In this document: positions 11,901 to 26,741 of the stretch, piece by piece
Position numbering within the stretch: position 1 is the first letter of the stretch
How the letters are laid out: each line of letters starts with the position of its first letter
NCBI GenBank assembly: GCA_963921795.1
Contig: OY997642.1
Coordinates: forward strand, 37,924,840 to 37,988,839
DNA: 64,000 bases
Reading direction: 5' to 3'
Source of the DNA: Nannobrachium achirus
Lineage: Eukaryota; Chordata; Actinopteri; Myctophiformes; Myctophidae
Translations under genes and position numbers: made by a program
Notes under the pieces: generated by a model
What the model was told of the DNA's origin: nothing
The model's input: the letters and a program-made list of their open reading frames with translations, nothing else
Databases searched by the model: none

Positions 11901-12274
11901 TACCCATACAAGCTAGAGGTGGATATGCCAAGTGACAGCCAGAGGGTCAAGGCGTAAGTAACTGCACTTTTAAAAGGCGAGAAGACAACCAGATATCTCT
12001 TTACTATATTGGGTTAGCATTTGTGTGTTTTACGTGTTGGTCTGTTTCATGTTTCTTCTTCAGATTGGCGTTGCTGGTGAAGGAAGGCTACGAGGACAAG
12101 ATAGTGATCGCACACGATATTCACACCAAAAACCGTCTGACAAAATATGGAGGCCACGGCTACTCTCATATCCTGAAGAATATTGTCCCAAAGATGCTGA
12201 CCAGGGGTATATCCCAGAACCAGGTGGATAAGATACTCATCGACAACCCCAAACATTGGCTTACATTCAAATGA
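8917..12274 (+). CDS. pter: phosphotriesterase-related protein (N-acetyltaurine hydrolase), five coding exons, 349 aa
   Basis: Coding exons are 8917-9220, 10238-10365, 11144-11409, 11813-11953 and 12064-12274. All are GT-AG, and the phases give 349 residues, the usual PTER length. This is an amidohydrolase-superfamily TIM-barrel zinc enzyme. Vertebrate PTER has recently been described as the cytosolic hydrolase that splits N-acetyltaurine into taurine and acetate. The expected metal ligands are all visible: the HxH of THEH (His26, His28), Glu169 in GVIGEIG, His201 in VIIHPGR, His230 in VMSHLDR and Asp298 in IAHDIHTK. The protein ends NPKHWLTFK, close to the mammalian NPKQWLTFK. An acceptor (TTTTTCAG) at 8877-8884 shows that the start exon carries 32 nt of 5' UTR, so a further upstream non-coding exon exists but was not located. 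Intron 1 is wholly made of a transposon bounded by a target duplication (see findings). The active-site set is complete, so the enzyme should be functional. Confidence 0.97.
9366..9927. mobile_element. hAT-like element (CAGGGACGTGCTG type), nested copy
   Basis: The element begins CAGGGACGTGCTGG and ends CCAGCACATCCCTG. The flanks CTCTCTGG (9358-9365) and CTCACTGG (9928-9935) match at 7 of 8 bases. It is closely related to the copy at 13065-13557. It includes a GGCCGG-rich inverted block near 9410-9455 and the hairpin module at 9614-9685. Compared with the other copy it has an extra segment near 9765-9870 that contains a perfect 26-bp palindrome (9839-9864, GA-rich arms centred on AGATCT). Confidence 0.8.
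9614..9685. repeat. hairpin module inside nested hAT-like element
   Basis: AGTGAAAACAGCAGATCTAC is paired with GTAGATCGGCTGTTTTCACT around a CGCGAGGCG loop. The outer stem (AGTGAAAACAGC / GCTGTTTTCACT) is perfect. Confidence 0.85.
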
Positions 12275-12347
12275 GGCATGAAGGAGATGAAGGGAGGGCT
12301 ATTCAATGTTGTGTAATTCTAATTATATACATTCAGTTTATCTTTAT

Positions 12348-12353
12348 AATAAA
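12348..12353 (+). terminator. pter polyadenylation signal
   Basis: A canonical AATAAA lies 74 nt after the stop codon. It fits a short 3' UTR. Confidence 0.6.
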
Positions 12354-12365
12354 GATACACTGTTA

Positions 12366-13056
12366 ATGCAACATATTGCATGCATTATTAACACATCTAC
12401 ACTTTATTCTGATATACTCTGGCAAAAATTACTTTCAAAATAGACAGTTAATCATTTATAATGATTTTGTCACTGAAAACATGTCCGCTTAATGTTGTTT
12501 GTACACAGATGTATTGCTCAGGGGTTGTGTTGCATTGAGCCAACAGTACTGTATAGTGTATACTACAGCCAAACACTTTGTTGCTTCAATCCAGTTTTTA
12601 TATAGTCCAGTTTTTAAACAAGACACTTTTATATCAGATCATAATATTATATAGAAATAAATGTCTCATTCAGATCCACACTATGCAAAATGATCTGCAC
12701 AAAACTTTCATTCTATACCTTCCAATATTAGCATTATCCTTTTGATGCCATTTCCGAACATTAATTAATTTTCATTAAAAGTTTCAAGAGAAAACTCTTG
12801 TATTATGCAAAAAAGTTTGTTCCCGTTTGAATCAGTCTCAGGAACATTGCTTTTATATTTGCAGCTGGTGCTAATTCATTAATCAGGCAGTAACTGCTAA
12901 TTAAGCAGTTTTACTGCAGTTTTATAGTTTTCATGTAAAACTAATCTTGTTGATTTTTTTTTTTACAGTATGTAAAAATCACTTATATCAGAATGTATAT
13001 TGCTTTGTTGGATGAGCTGTCACGCAACCTCTCAGCGTTGTGTGTGTTGGACAGTG
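12366..13056. other. pter downstream flank, no gene
   Basis: AT-rich sequence without exon signals. Near 12865-12910 it holds CTAATTCATTAATCAGG and CTGCTAATTAAGCAG, homeodomain-like TAAT motifs, the second within a small inverted repeat. Nothing else was recognised. Confidence 0.5.
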
Positions 13057-13064
13057 GTTGGTGG

Positions 13065-13557
13065 CAGGGACGTGCTGACCATTGGGAAAAGCGGGACAAC
13101 TCCCGAACGGCCGGTTCATTCCCGGCCGGTCCAGGCCGGCCATTAGGAAAAATAAATAAAATAAAATGTCGGCCTTCGTTCCATTTTGGGGGCTTTGTGG
13201 CCAACAAAGTAAATCGTCACTGTCGGGCAGAAACCTCGTATCTCCAAGTTTCAAATTTATAAATTTTTTCGCAAAGCAAAGCCCTGCTTCATCATACAAG
13301 GCCGTCGCACAAAAGTAGTGAAAACAGCAGATCTACAAGCACACAACGCCTCGCGGCGCGAGGCGTTGTGTGCTTGTAGATCGGCTGTTTTCACTAGTTT
13401 AAATCATTTTTAAAATGATAAATACAAAACCAACGGTTTTGGACATATAAGGTTTCCACCCAACAACGACGAAATATAACTAAAAACAAAAAAAGAGAAA
13501 ATGAGGGCCTCTCCAACTCTTTTCCCCGGGCTGAATCAGGGGCCCAGCACGTCCCTG
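13065..13557. mobile_element. hAT-like element (CAGGGACGTGCTG type), copy 2
   Basis: The element begins CAGGGACGTGCTGACC and ends CAGCACGTCCCTG. Perfect 8-bp target duplications GTTGGTGG lie at 13057-13064 and 13558-13565. Its body matches the copy nested in pter intron 1 closely, including the GGCCGG block and the hairpin module (13317-13395). The intact duplication suggests a fairly recent insertion. No transposase is encoded. Confidence 0.9.
13317..13395. repeat. hairpin module inside hAT-like copy 2
   Basis: AGTGAAAACAGCAGATCTAC pairs with GTAGATCGGCTGTTTTCACT. The stem continues through CAAGCACACAACGCCTCGC and its complement around a 2-4 nt centre. The stem is nearly perfect for about 38 nt per arm. 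Confidence 0.9.
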
Positions 13558-14588
13558 GTTGGTGGACCCTTCTGAAGGACAAGTCCCCCCCTCCTCTGGG
13601 AACAGGTGGTATCACAGGGTGATATCGCCACATGATCAATGGTATAGCCGCAGCTGCCGGCCACACAATATGTACTATACTGTAACTATGACAAAGCACC
13701 ATATGGAAGCAACAAAGTTCAGTGGACAAAAGGTCTCTCTTTGTGGTGTTTTCTGATAGACAAGAGAGAAATGACTGTAATGTGACTGGCAGTTCGATGG
13801 CATTGGATTTGACTTTCAGCTCTCTTTCTATTTCCCTTGAAAAGGGGCTCTCATGCTGTGTGCCGTTTGAAACCAAAAATGATTGTTTCTATTATGATGA
13901 ATGATGCACATCCCTCAGAATGTGAGCACTGTCAAAGATATGTTTGAATAATAAAAAGGACACATTAAATAAGAAGACTGAAAACAGTTGCTTATATGGT
14001 GATGACCTTTAAACCAGTTCAGATTAATTCCAAGCAGGACAAGAGAACATACCCTACTTATTTACATGTTGCTGATTTTAAAACGTTTACCAGATACAGT
14101 AGGCTACATATTTAAAGAACATGTCATCCATGCTAACATTTAAAGGCTCCTTTAATTATTATTATTCTTATTCAGACAATCCCTGTTAAGTTTAACATAA
14201 TTAACAGACACAATTCATAATATTACAGAATACGCTTTACAAAGTGCAATAAAGACGAGCATGATTTGATTCATTATAATGGTAATTATAATAGCTAATT
14301 ATAATAGCAGTACATAATATACTGTACATTTATACATTTGAAATTCATTACAGGATTATTCTGTAAGATTTGAGAATTTCTTTCCAAGATCCAAGGTTCA
14401 TTGCATAATTTCACTTTATAATAGTCATATAGCAAATGTTCCAGTTTTAACATAAATCGCCCTACATTTGTATTGTTCCCTTTGCAATTCCTAAAGCATG
14501 GGAAAAATGTGCATGTTATCCAACAGACGCTTAAAGAACTGAACACGAAGAGTAAAGTAGCCTACAGATGAACAGAATGTCCTTCCAT

Positions 14589-15771
<1,183 letters not shown>

Positions 15772-16068
15772 TTATATTACCGAGTAATGAATTGATCTTT
15801 GATTTAAATTCACGTTCGGGAATGTTCTTTATAAAAACAAACAATCAGCTAAATGTTACTCCTGCAGAATCTATTTAACCTACTTTGCTTATACACGCTT
15901 GTGTGTAGTTCAAAAAGAAAATAATGCTGAGAATAAAGCGTTACAAATACCAATGTTGTGTCATACAGGACTGTAGAAGTTTCTGCCCTTGCATCACAAT
16001 GTTACAAGGGAATGGACCAGATTTCAAGGGATACCTGTTCATCGATTGTAGTTGGATAAGGGATGGGG

Positions 16069-16123
16069 TCTATTCAGCCTATCAATGCCCCCCATGATGG
16101 GGGGCATTGATAGGCTGAATAGA
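16069..16123. repeat. perfect 27-bp inverted repeat with one-base loop
   Basis: The left arm 16069-16095 and right arm 16097-16123 are exact reverse complements, starting TCTATTCAGCCTATCAATG and with six C or G residues next to the loop. It stands alone, about 370 bp upstream of the c1ql3 start codon. Confidence 0.9.
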
Positions 16124-18514
16124 ATCTATCAGTTTCACCGTCTCTTCCATCAAAAGGGGGAGAGTGAGAAATGGGGGAAAGAGCTAGGTATTCACTCACA
16201 TTGCAAGGGCTTGCAACTCTTGCTCCTCAAAATACTTTATTTAAAGTAGCCTACAAAAGCTTAAGAATTTGACTGGAGTTGAGAAACAAAAGAGGATACA
16301 AAATGCATTGTTATTCATGTCTAAAGCCATTTATTGTATTTTTATTTTAAGCTGTGATGACACACACCGTACATTCTTTTATTGTGAGACTCATAGTTGA
16401 TTGTATTGCATTTTCAAGCTGAACAAGTAGACAATGACTTTGTCTAAATGTCTTCATAACTCTTTGTCAAAGGCTAATTAGGTCCATAAAGGATCAGGCG
16501 CTGTGTAAGTGTCCCACCTCAGCTTCCCTTGTCCAATTCATCATCTGGAGAAAATCTATAAGGCCATGCAGCGAAAGGAGGGAGATAGCAGGTAAAGGAG
16601 TTTTCACACAAACAATCACTGATGAAATGTCTAAATAACTCTGAATGCCAATACATTAATATGAATATGTGAGTGTGAGATCACTAATAGATTGGTGACA
16701 GGAAGCTGCTGGTCAGTGTTTTTTGTAGCATGTAGCATTTACTCTCAATTTATATACAGGAAGTGAATTAAAAATACATTAAAAATACATCCTCAATCTA
16801 TGTTAGAAATTGAGAGAAGGCGGCAATAATTGTGTGTATTCTAGAGTGGGAAACGTGTGTTTAATGGAGACACTGACCATGAGTGGTGCAGCTGAGAAGA
16901 AGATGAAGATTGCATTGTCTAGTAAAACTGTGAGTAGATTTGGGAGTTCACATGTGGTGTGGGGAGCTTATTTGAAAGTTCTGTGCAGGATACTATAATG
17001 ATGTAGACATTATATTAAATGGAGTTTTTGAAACAGGAGCAGATGCATTGGGCCATGTGGTTAGATGGGCGAGCTATTCTTACACATTTATTTTGTGTAA
17101 TCATGAGTAATTTATGCATGCAGCCTATATTAGATTAGTCTGGGATCACTTCACTTTTCGGGTTTGTAACCGGTCTGGAGCGGAAACCACAAAACGTCAT
17201 GTTGTAGTACTCAAAGGACTACAATTTGCCGGAAAGATCAAACCGGATTCAGTTTTAACCCAAAATATTCCCCTGCGCTCAAGGACACGCTTTTAGGGCC
17301 TACCTAATAAACTCCTTGATGCGGTGTAGTTTTGCTTTTGAAAAATTCGTTTGGTATATGCATCTTTTAGTCCAACTTTTAGCGACGGGCAAGACTACAC
17401 TAGGCTACTCGAGCATTTTAATAAGGATTGGGGAAACAAACGGAGGGAACCAAATCAAAGCGACGCCGCTTCTTCTAGTGGTTTCCGCGCTTTAGGCGGA
17501 AACCAAGCGGCCTGCGTTGTGAACGCAGAAAGCCTGGTAGGCGAGGTTAATATTAGATGGATACATAGGTCTACTTTCAGACAATGTGGGAGCAGTAAAT
17601 GAGATATGGATATATTAAACTGTAGTATATAGCCTCATTAAGTGGGAAGCTTGATGAAGCTTCTGATTATTTTGATGATAACAAGTGATCTCGCAACCTG
17701 GTTGTATCCGGGCGTGCATTAATTCTTTCCAAGACAGTGTCTTGTCTGCTTGAACATATTGAGGAGAATGAACTCTCTGTAACCATGGTGGCTGTTGCAA
17801 GGTGTGAGTGATGACAGGATCATTGTTGCTGTCAAGGACAGATGATGATATGATCATGTATGCAGAGCGTGTCACTCTGGGTCGATGGCACCATGCTGCT
17901 ATGTGGAGGGCTGAATGAGCAGCGAGGAAAACCACAGATGTGTTTGTTAGTTTGTTTAGAAGGTGGGCGGCTGCCGTTGAATCATGTATGTGTTTCAGAA
18001 TCACACATGTGAGTCAGATTTGTAATGATCTAAAACACGACAAACTCGACAAATGTTGCAGGATAATGTACAAAAATATGCATTGGCTATCGTGGGCTAA
18101 GTGGGCTTTCATATTTATCTAGATAATGTTGCAATTAATTGACAACCTGTGTAAAACTAATCTGAGTTTCCAGAAGTTACCATATCTCTGGCCGGAAATT
18201 AGCCCAGCTCAGAATCTGAGTACGCGTAACAAGTGATTCCTGGATGGACCAAGGTACAGTTAGGTTCTTGCCTATTGTTATAAACCCAGCTCAGATTCAT
18301 AACAAAACATGGGAGAACACACCAGTAAGCCAATACCAAGACAATAACACAAATAAAATATATATAGTGTGTAGTCTGTAGTGAGGAACTTGCTTAAATA
18401 GTGACTGGGGATGATTGTACTTTTACAGGAACACAAACACTCACAGGACAGCATGCCAAAAGGAAAGGGACACACTATTCCTGTGTATATTGGGTTACAT
18501 AAACACACACTCAC

Positions 18515-18648
<134 letters not shown>

Positions 18649-19305
18649 TTCAAAGATACAACATGACCCTTTCAAGTCCAGGACTTTACTGTGAAGTGTT
18701 CCATATTGTGATAGATATGAGTCAGTGAACAGTTGTCAGTCAGTCTCTAACCCTCTTGTTGGCAGAGACCTGTAGTGACTCAGACTTGAACATAAGAGCT
18801 GGAGAGATGAACTATTCTCCCTTGTGTACACGTGAGAGAAGAAGTGGCAGCTTGCATAGGGAACACACCAGTAAGACTCCCTAATCGGGAGATAAGCGAC
18901 CGTAGGTGGCTTATCTCCACAAATAGGGCAAAAATGTGTTTTTCCCAAATCTTCCTGATCCATGTTGATGACATGAGTGTAGACATGCTGTGTAGTGATA
19001 TTCGTGATTTTCGGGCAAAAACTGTAGGAGCAGTGTCCAAAAATGTGTTGTAAAAATTGGCCTGAAGGTGGCGCTAGAATAGGGCCATGTGAGAAATGAG
19101 GGGTGGGGTCTCCGCGTTGCCTTGGCGGACGAATAGGTACCGGCCCCGGCTCTCCCGGACGCTCCTAGCCCGAGTTACGGCATTTTATGTGCGCTGCAGT
19201 GGCAGGGGGTCCTCCACTGGGGGCGCCACCACTTTTGCATCCGTTCTGGAGCACCAGGAGTCGGTGGTCCCTGGGAATTCCCCGTGAGCAGCCCCGTTGG
19301 GGTGG

Positions 19306-19650
19306 TCATTTGGTCATTTTTGCACATTTGGTCATTTTTTACATCTGGGGGTCCCTGGGACTCCGGGGGTCCTTGGAAGTTGTAGTTTGGCAGGCAAGGA
19401 GTGTGTGTGTAAAATCTGGCATGGATCGGGTCAACGGGTGCGGAGATATGAGCAGGGGAAAAGTGTGACGTGTGACGTGTGAGCACATTTGGTCATTTTT
19501 TACATCTGGGGGTCCCCCAGGGACCTGGGGGTCCCTGGGGCTCCGGGGGTCCTTTGAGGTTGTAGTTTGGCAGTCAAGGAGTGTGTGTGCAAAATCTGGC
19601 ATGGATCGGGTCAACGGTTGCGGAGATATGAGCAGGGAAAAAGTGTGACT
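19306..19650. repeat. two tandem copies of a 165-180 bp unit
   Basis: Both copies contain GGTCATTTTTTACATCTGGG, CTCCGGGGGTCCTT, TTGTAGTTTGGCAG, AAAATCTGGCATGGATCGGG and GCGGAGATATGAGCAGG in the same order. The first starts near 19310 and the second near 19490. The unit belongs to the surrounding dispersed family. Its class is unknown. Confidence 0.75.
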
Positions 19651-20804
19651 GACGCACAGACAGCCGTGGAGGTTTTGGTAGTAAATGCGACCTACGGTCG
19701 CAACTAGCATGCCTCCACAAACAAGTGAGATTAGACTGAAGCAATAAGCCATGCAACTTGACGCAAGGCATGTGGTTACCTGGTATTTTATAACGGCTGA
19801 GAGGCTTGGTGAGACACGAGGCGAAGCCGAGTGTCTCCAAGGCGGCAGCACCTGGACACAGGACCAGACACACAGGAGAGACAAGAAACAAAGACACACC
19901 ACATAACACAGCCATAACACTCAGACAAGAGAGAGCTAAAGAAGGTGCAATCACAACACCCACTCAAAGCATGTCCTTTTTGAAAATGAAGAGTGCGTGA
20001 AACTTTCTTTAAAATAGATAAATAAAACTGTTGCAGATCATTAAAAAAGTGATACAGTTCAAAAGTTGAAAAATAAACCACTCACTTTCTCAAAGAGGAG
20101 GTTGTCACCATCCATGAACTGGCCCTGAAACCTGCATCGTCCATTCAGCAACTTGGTACAGGCTAACAAGAACGCATTTATCTATTGAAACAAGAGAATG
20201 TATTGTACAGACCACTGAAGTGGCTAGAATTATTAACAAAACCAAAGCTCTTACAACAACAAATATAAGTATATTGATTTTCATGGAGATGTCAATTGAT
20301 GTTGCGTTTGCTGATGGCATGAGAGGGTGGACTGTCACATAGCTTTGCCAATGAGATTGAGCGGTCACAAGGAGCTTAGTGGCAAATACAATCGAGAAGC
20401 GTACACACTGAGGGCCGCAGAGGCCGATCAATGCCTCTAGTCTGGGATTGATTAATTACCCCAACAAACAGTGTGAGGGTACGAGAGCGGTGGAGAAACC
20501 AAATCAGAACAAGATGTATCGCCCCATATAGTGATCTCTGCTTCACTATTCACTCTTGCTCTTCCTATCTCTTACTCTTCTCCCTCTCTGTCATGTGTGC
20601 ATTGTGAAAAATGTATCAAAGAGCCTCTTGCAGTGTTCTGTGATTACCCTGGGAAAGGATTTCATTACGTCTGTAGACATGATTGTCTTCAGTGGTTTTC
20701 AAACTTTTTGTGCCCAAGGCACACTGAATGTAATTTTCCTATGACATTCCTATGACATCTGTACTCGGAAATGAGTTCAAACTAGAAGCAGTGCTCTTCC
20801 GAGC

Positions 20805-21860
20805 ACAGGTCTACGCCAGGTCAGGTTAAGGTTATTGTGACCTGGTGGCGCTATAATAGGTCAATGTGAAAAGGGTGCCATGTCTTCTTCGGCCTTTCAT
20901 GGCAATCGGACGCTGTATGCATGATTTTGTTCCAAAAATGTGTTTTGCTAAAGTTGACCTGGTGGTGGTGCTATAACAGGCCAATGAGAAAAGGGTGGCA
21001 TTTGTTTCTTGACCTAGTGGGAATGTTCGTGCAAAGTTTTACGGAAAGCGCAAGCTGCTTCATGATTTGAGGCATTTTGTTCAAAACGGACCAATCCTGC
21101 CAACTTTGAAAGCCAATATTAGCCAATCAGAATGGAATATGAAATATCGGAGAGATAGGTCTTGATCACATGACTGTAGAGATACTCTGTACTGATTTGT
21201 TAGATTCTTTGATAAAATCTGAAGGAGTAACATCAAAAACATTGTTTTACATAAGCCTCCTGGTGGCGCTATAAAAAGCGGATGTGAAAAATGCAGGGAA
21301 AAGGTTTTTCCTTGGCCTCTAGGGAGTGCGCATACATTTTACACTGATCAGTGGAGTTATATAGGTAAAAACACAAATCGGCCTGTTATAGCAATGAGGC
21401 TGATTAGAAAAAAATCAAGTGGCATTTCTTCCTCTGCCTAGTGGGAATGTCCGTGCAAGATTTCACGGAAATCTCACTCTGTGTTCATGATTTGAGACAT
21501 TTTGTTAAAAACTGAGCACTCTTGCAAACTTTGGAAGCCAATCTTAGCCAACCAGGATGGAATATGAAAAATCTGAGAGACCTGTTTTGTTTAATGACAT
21601 TAGAGATACTGTCTACCGATTTGCGTGATTTTTGGACAAAGTCTGTAGGAGTACTGTCTAAAATGTTTTGTGCAAACCCGCCTCCTGGTGGCGCTGTAAC
21701 AGGCCCATGTGAGAAATTGGGTGCAGAGGTTCTGCTCTGGCACCCAGGGAGTGTGCATGTACGGTTTCGCTGCCATCGTGCCAATGGTGCCGAAGATTAG
21801 CTGTCCACAGACGGAAGGACGGACGGACGGACGGACGGACGGACAGGGGCGAAATCATAG
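20805..21860. repeat. degenerate tandem copies of a dispersed repeat plus (ACGG)n
   Basis: CCTGGTGGCGCTATAA or a close variant recurs near 20840, 20955, 21260 and 21680, each followed by a similar AATGTGAAAA-like stretch and a CGGAAAG-like or ACGGAAATC-like block. The array ends in ACAGACGGAAGGACGGACGG and further ACGG units. It reads as repeated segments of a non-coding element rather than a gene. Confidence 0.6.
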
Positions 21861-22900
21861 TCTCGGCAAACAAAGTACTGATATAGTAAATATAACAAAT
21901 ATTCATAACATTTTATGTATTGCAATGACTAGTGGTCTTCACAAAATCCCAATTTGTCTCATGGCACAGTCACCAGGCACTGTGGCTTGTCACACCCACA
22001 CCGTTTGGGGCTGTGTCTTTTACAATGCTATACCAATTGCCTGGATCACATTTCCTTAAAACCTGATTGTCCTGGAATGTAGTAACCTATGTCACGTCAC
22101 AGAAGAGAAAATGGGTTGAGGGACAGTGTTACACGATGGGACGACATGAATCCTCACTGCCATCAGTCTGGAACAAATCAGAATAACATTTTGGCAAAAT
22201 CACAATTACATGTTAAGGGAGTGGATTTTTCTCCCTCTGTACTCAGTTCTGCAATTACGTTGCAACAAACTGCAAATTAATGTTTCACACACTGATTGCA
22301 GATTGGTTTGTTTGAACTGTAAGGAGCAGCCACACTTTTCATCACAATATACCTTCAAGAGAACAATGGAGTTGTTGATTGGTGATGTAGATGGCTGGCC
22401 ACTGTGGAGATGCTTATAGTTGCCACTACTGTAGGCCTAGTATATCTTAATTGCACCGTAATGATAGTATGCATTACAGAGCAAAGTTATCATAGACATC
22501 TGAAGGAGTTAATAACATAAAAGTATACATAGGTTAGGTAGTATTTTAAAATACCTGACATAACCCAACTTGTTGTCAGAAGGGTGAGGTTGGCCACGTA
22601 TACAGCAAAAAACTAACAAAAACAAAAGAGAACCAGAATATCATAGCTGAAAGGCACATTTGTATATTTAATAATTAACAAAGTGTCCTGGCAAGGTACA
22701 TAGATTAGATGTATTTATACCAACACAATTATTTGCAAGAATAAGAGCTTGATCTTGAGAGATGACAACATACTTTATTTTCAAATAGTTTTACAAAACT
22801 ATTTGAAAATCGTTGTCTATATTCATATCCACACTCAAAAAGCTTAAGTATGTATTATTCTCTGTTGTCACAGACCAGTATAGTCTTTGTGTTAAATAGC

Positions 22901-24200
<1,300 letters not shown>

Positions 24201-24209
24201 GAGACCCCT

Positions 24210-24631
24210 CAGGCATTGACACTAAGGCTTGCCCACCTGCCCCCGGCAGGTAAATAAAACTTTGGGGCAGGTGAAGTTTGCTTTCAGGTTGCCCGACCGG
24301 GCAAGTGCTCATTTGAGAGGGGACACGACCGTCTATAAACACAACACAAGATATCTGTCTAAACACCTGAACGTGGCCATAAAAATATATATAAAATTAC
24401 AAAGTGTGAAACCATAGCAATCATAACTACCTAGGTATTTGGATTTGGAGGTATTGAGGTAAGATTAAAAATTGTTATTGAGTATAGTTGAGTGGTAATT
24501 AAAATCTTACCTATCATTTTATAATGGACGATTTGCTTTTTGGGCAAGTGTACATGACCTTTGGGCAAGTAGAACATGACCTGTACTTGCCCGACGGGCA
24601 AGTGCCTCTTAGACCTTAGTGTCAACCCCTG
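24210..24631. mobile_element. hAT-like element with GACACTAAGG termini
   Basis: The left end CAGGCATTGACACTAAGG is mirrored by CCTTAGTGTCAACCCCTG at the right end. The body contains GGGCAAGTGCTCATTTGAGA and TATCTGTCTAAACAC, shared with a shorter copy at 52121-52345. No clear target duplication was found. The superfamily is an inference from the terminus style. Confidence 0.55.
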
Positions 24632-25252
24632 CCCCTGCATGATAGACAACAAAGTAATGTCAAAACATGCCCATATATGGGCATTACCAAATATGGGCAT
24701 GCCCAGATATGTCCTTAATATTGATGACATTGGGACAGGGATCTCCATATATGGGCATAAAACGTATGTTAAAATTTAAAGCCAAGCAGGGCCTTGGCAA
24801 GTTAGGGCCTGGGTTTGATGCCTGGGGATCTCCATATTTGGGCATAAGCTCCACCCGCTGTCAGTCTGTCACGTCACATCACGTCATGTCACGTCACGTC
24901 ACGTCACACGCGACCTGACGGGCACTTATCTCCCGATTAGGGAGTCTTCAGGAATCTTCATATATGGGCATAAAAGGGATACAGACTTTTACATATGTGA
25001 TGTCACCTGTGATATCACCTGTGATGTCACATTGACAAGGGAACCAACCCATAGACTGAATGACTGACATAGCTATCCAGGGTTTGATCTTTGATGAGGT
25101 GATGTCACGTGATGTCACGAGACATCACTTCTTGTACGGACGGACAAGCTGCGACATTTCTCATGGTATACTGCGACCTTCGGTCGCAATAACTGTCAAA
25201 TAAATCTATATTTATATTTACAATATAGAGTAGGGCCTATATAGAGAAGCAG

Positions 25253-25565
25253 CTCAAGCACTAGCTCTGGTCCATAGCGTTGGGAGTTCACGCTATGCTG
25301 CCCTACAAAGGCAGAGTGCAGTAACTACGTTTTGGGACACACCGACTTATTTGTGTCGCCCAACGGTCAAATTAGCCTTCATGATATTGGGGGATGAACA
25401 ATTACCTCAAGAACAGATGTACAATCAGTGTAATATCACTTTTATATCTTTATCATTTGGCTGATAAGCTGTAACACTTTTAAACCCATTTTTTGGTGAA
25501 ATTCGAAAACGTAGTTACTGCACTCTGCCTTTGTAGGGCAGTATGGACTAGAGCTACTCAAGCAC
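25253..25565. mobile_element. MITE with long terminal inverted repeats and 9-bp flanking duplication
   Basis: CTCAAGCAC occurs at 25253-25261 and at 25557-25565. Between them the ends start TAGCTCTGGTCCAT and finish ATGGACTAGAGCTA. A shared inverted block (CTGCCCTACAAAGGCAGAG followed by TGCAGTAACTACGTTTT) runs for about 45 bp. The left arm carries an extra 21-bp segment. No coding capacity. Confidence 0.75.
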
Positions 25566-25800
25566 TAAGTAAATAACCCATATAGTATCTTCATCCTTAT
25601 AGTGACTATTAAATATGGTAGCCTTCAACCAGCCTGGTTGAAGGCCACCATGAGTCCATAGCGTTTGAAGGAGTTCTCCTTTACTCCTTCCAACGCTATG
25701 GACCAGACATGCCAAAGACCATAAAATGGTACCCAATGCCTCCCAGCTTGGCACATAGTGGCAAGGTTTGGAGTCCATGTGACATAGTATAATGTCCAGG

Positions 25801-26075
25801 CGGCATAGCTCAGGGGTAGAGAAACTGGTATTAGAGCACGAAGGGTATAAATCCCCGAAGGGTTCCCAGTTCGAATCCGGGCTCCCCCTGAGTTAATGTC
25901 GAAGGGTCCTTGGGCAAGACTCTGAACCCCTAATTGCCTCCGGTGAGTAGGTTGGTGCCTTGCATGGCTTCCTCTGCCACCGGTGTATGAATGTGTGTGT
26001 GAATGGGTGAATGTAATGCACAATCTATGTAAAGCGCTTTGGATTAAAAGCGCTATATAAATGCACCATTTACCA
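25801..26075 (+). mobile_element. tRNA-derived SINE
   Basis: The head has an RNA polymerase III A box (TAGCTCAGGGGTAGAG) and a B box (AGTTCGAATCC). The central body contains GTCCTTGGGCAAGACTCTGA, typical of fish SINEs. The tail reads AAAGCGCTTTGGATTAAAAG then GCGCTATATAAATGC, the LINE-related 3' end of V-SINE-like families. The tRNA part is diverged, so it is a SINE and not a tRNA gene. Confidence 0.85.
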
Positions 26076-26735
26076 TTTTGCATAACCAATGAGCAGAATA
26101 AGTCTGCCTTATAAGGTAACGGGTCCCCCTTCACCAGACCAACCAAACCCACTGCTCATGGAAGGAAAAAGTCCCATTGTCACTTGGAAAAAGAGAAGAG
26201 ACTGTACCCACCGTCCCATTGTCACTTAAGAGGAGGCAGCCACCTGTAAGACTAAAATACGCCAACGAGGTCAGAGGAACCTGAGCATTGCCATAGGCTT
26301 CCCTGATAGCCTCCCCAATCCACCTAGAGAGAGAGGCCTTAGACACCTCTTTCCCTTAGGAGAGTAACCAAGGAGATAAAAAGACATGACGACTGTCTCT
26401 CATTCCTAGTCCTCAACCAGTATAAGGCCCACGCAATGGAATCAGGAGAATTCAACTTACAAACTCCACAAAAACATATACAAATATAAGTATTCAAGTA
26501 TGTGATTGTGATTGAGTATGTGTCACTGAAATCATAGAAATTGTCATTTGAGTTCATAAAAAGGGCACGTTTGTGTTGAGTGGTGGGTTGAAGTCATGAC
26601 GCTGTTCAATTAAACAAGTTTGTGCATCAAGTGTGCCCCCTGGTGGTGAATCATGCTACCACAACAGATTGTACATCAACACTTACACTAATAGCTGGGT
26701 AATTAATTAACAATAAGACACAGTATATCTTTACT

Positions 26736-26741
26736 TTTATT
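26736..26741 (-). terminator. polyadenylation signal of the alanine aminotransferase gene
   Basis: The minus strand reads AATAAA 484 nt beyond the stop codon. The region 26742-27224 would then be the 3' UTR. Confidence 0.5.

Noticed and set aside
22089-22419. Possible plus-strand gene in the c1ql3-aminotransferase spacer
   Set aside because: Only 60-70-residue frames without signal peptide, motif or splice continuity.
24860-24920. Apparent direct-repeat array (CACGTCA-type)
   Set aside because: It is a short degenerate pentanucleotide run inside a dispersed repeat. It has no spacer structure and is not a CRISPR array.
25801-25880. tRNA-like sequence with A and B boxes
   Set aside because: The spacing and cloverleaf are distorted and it continues into a SINE body and LINE-type tail, so it is a SINE head, not a tRNA gene.
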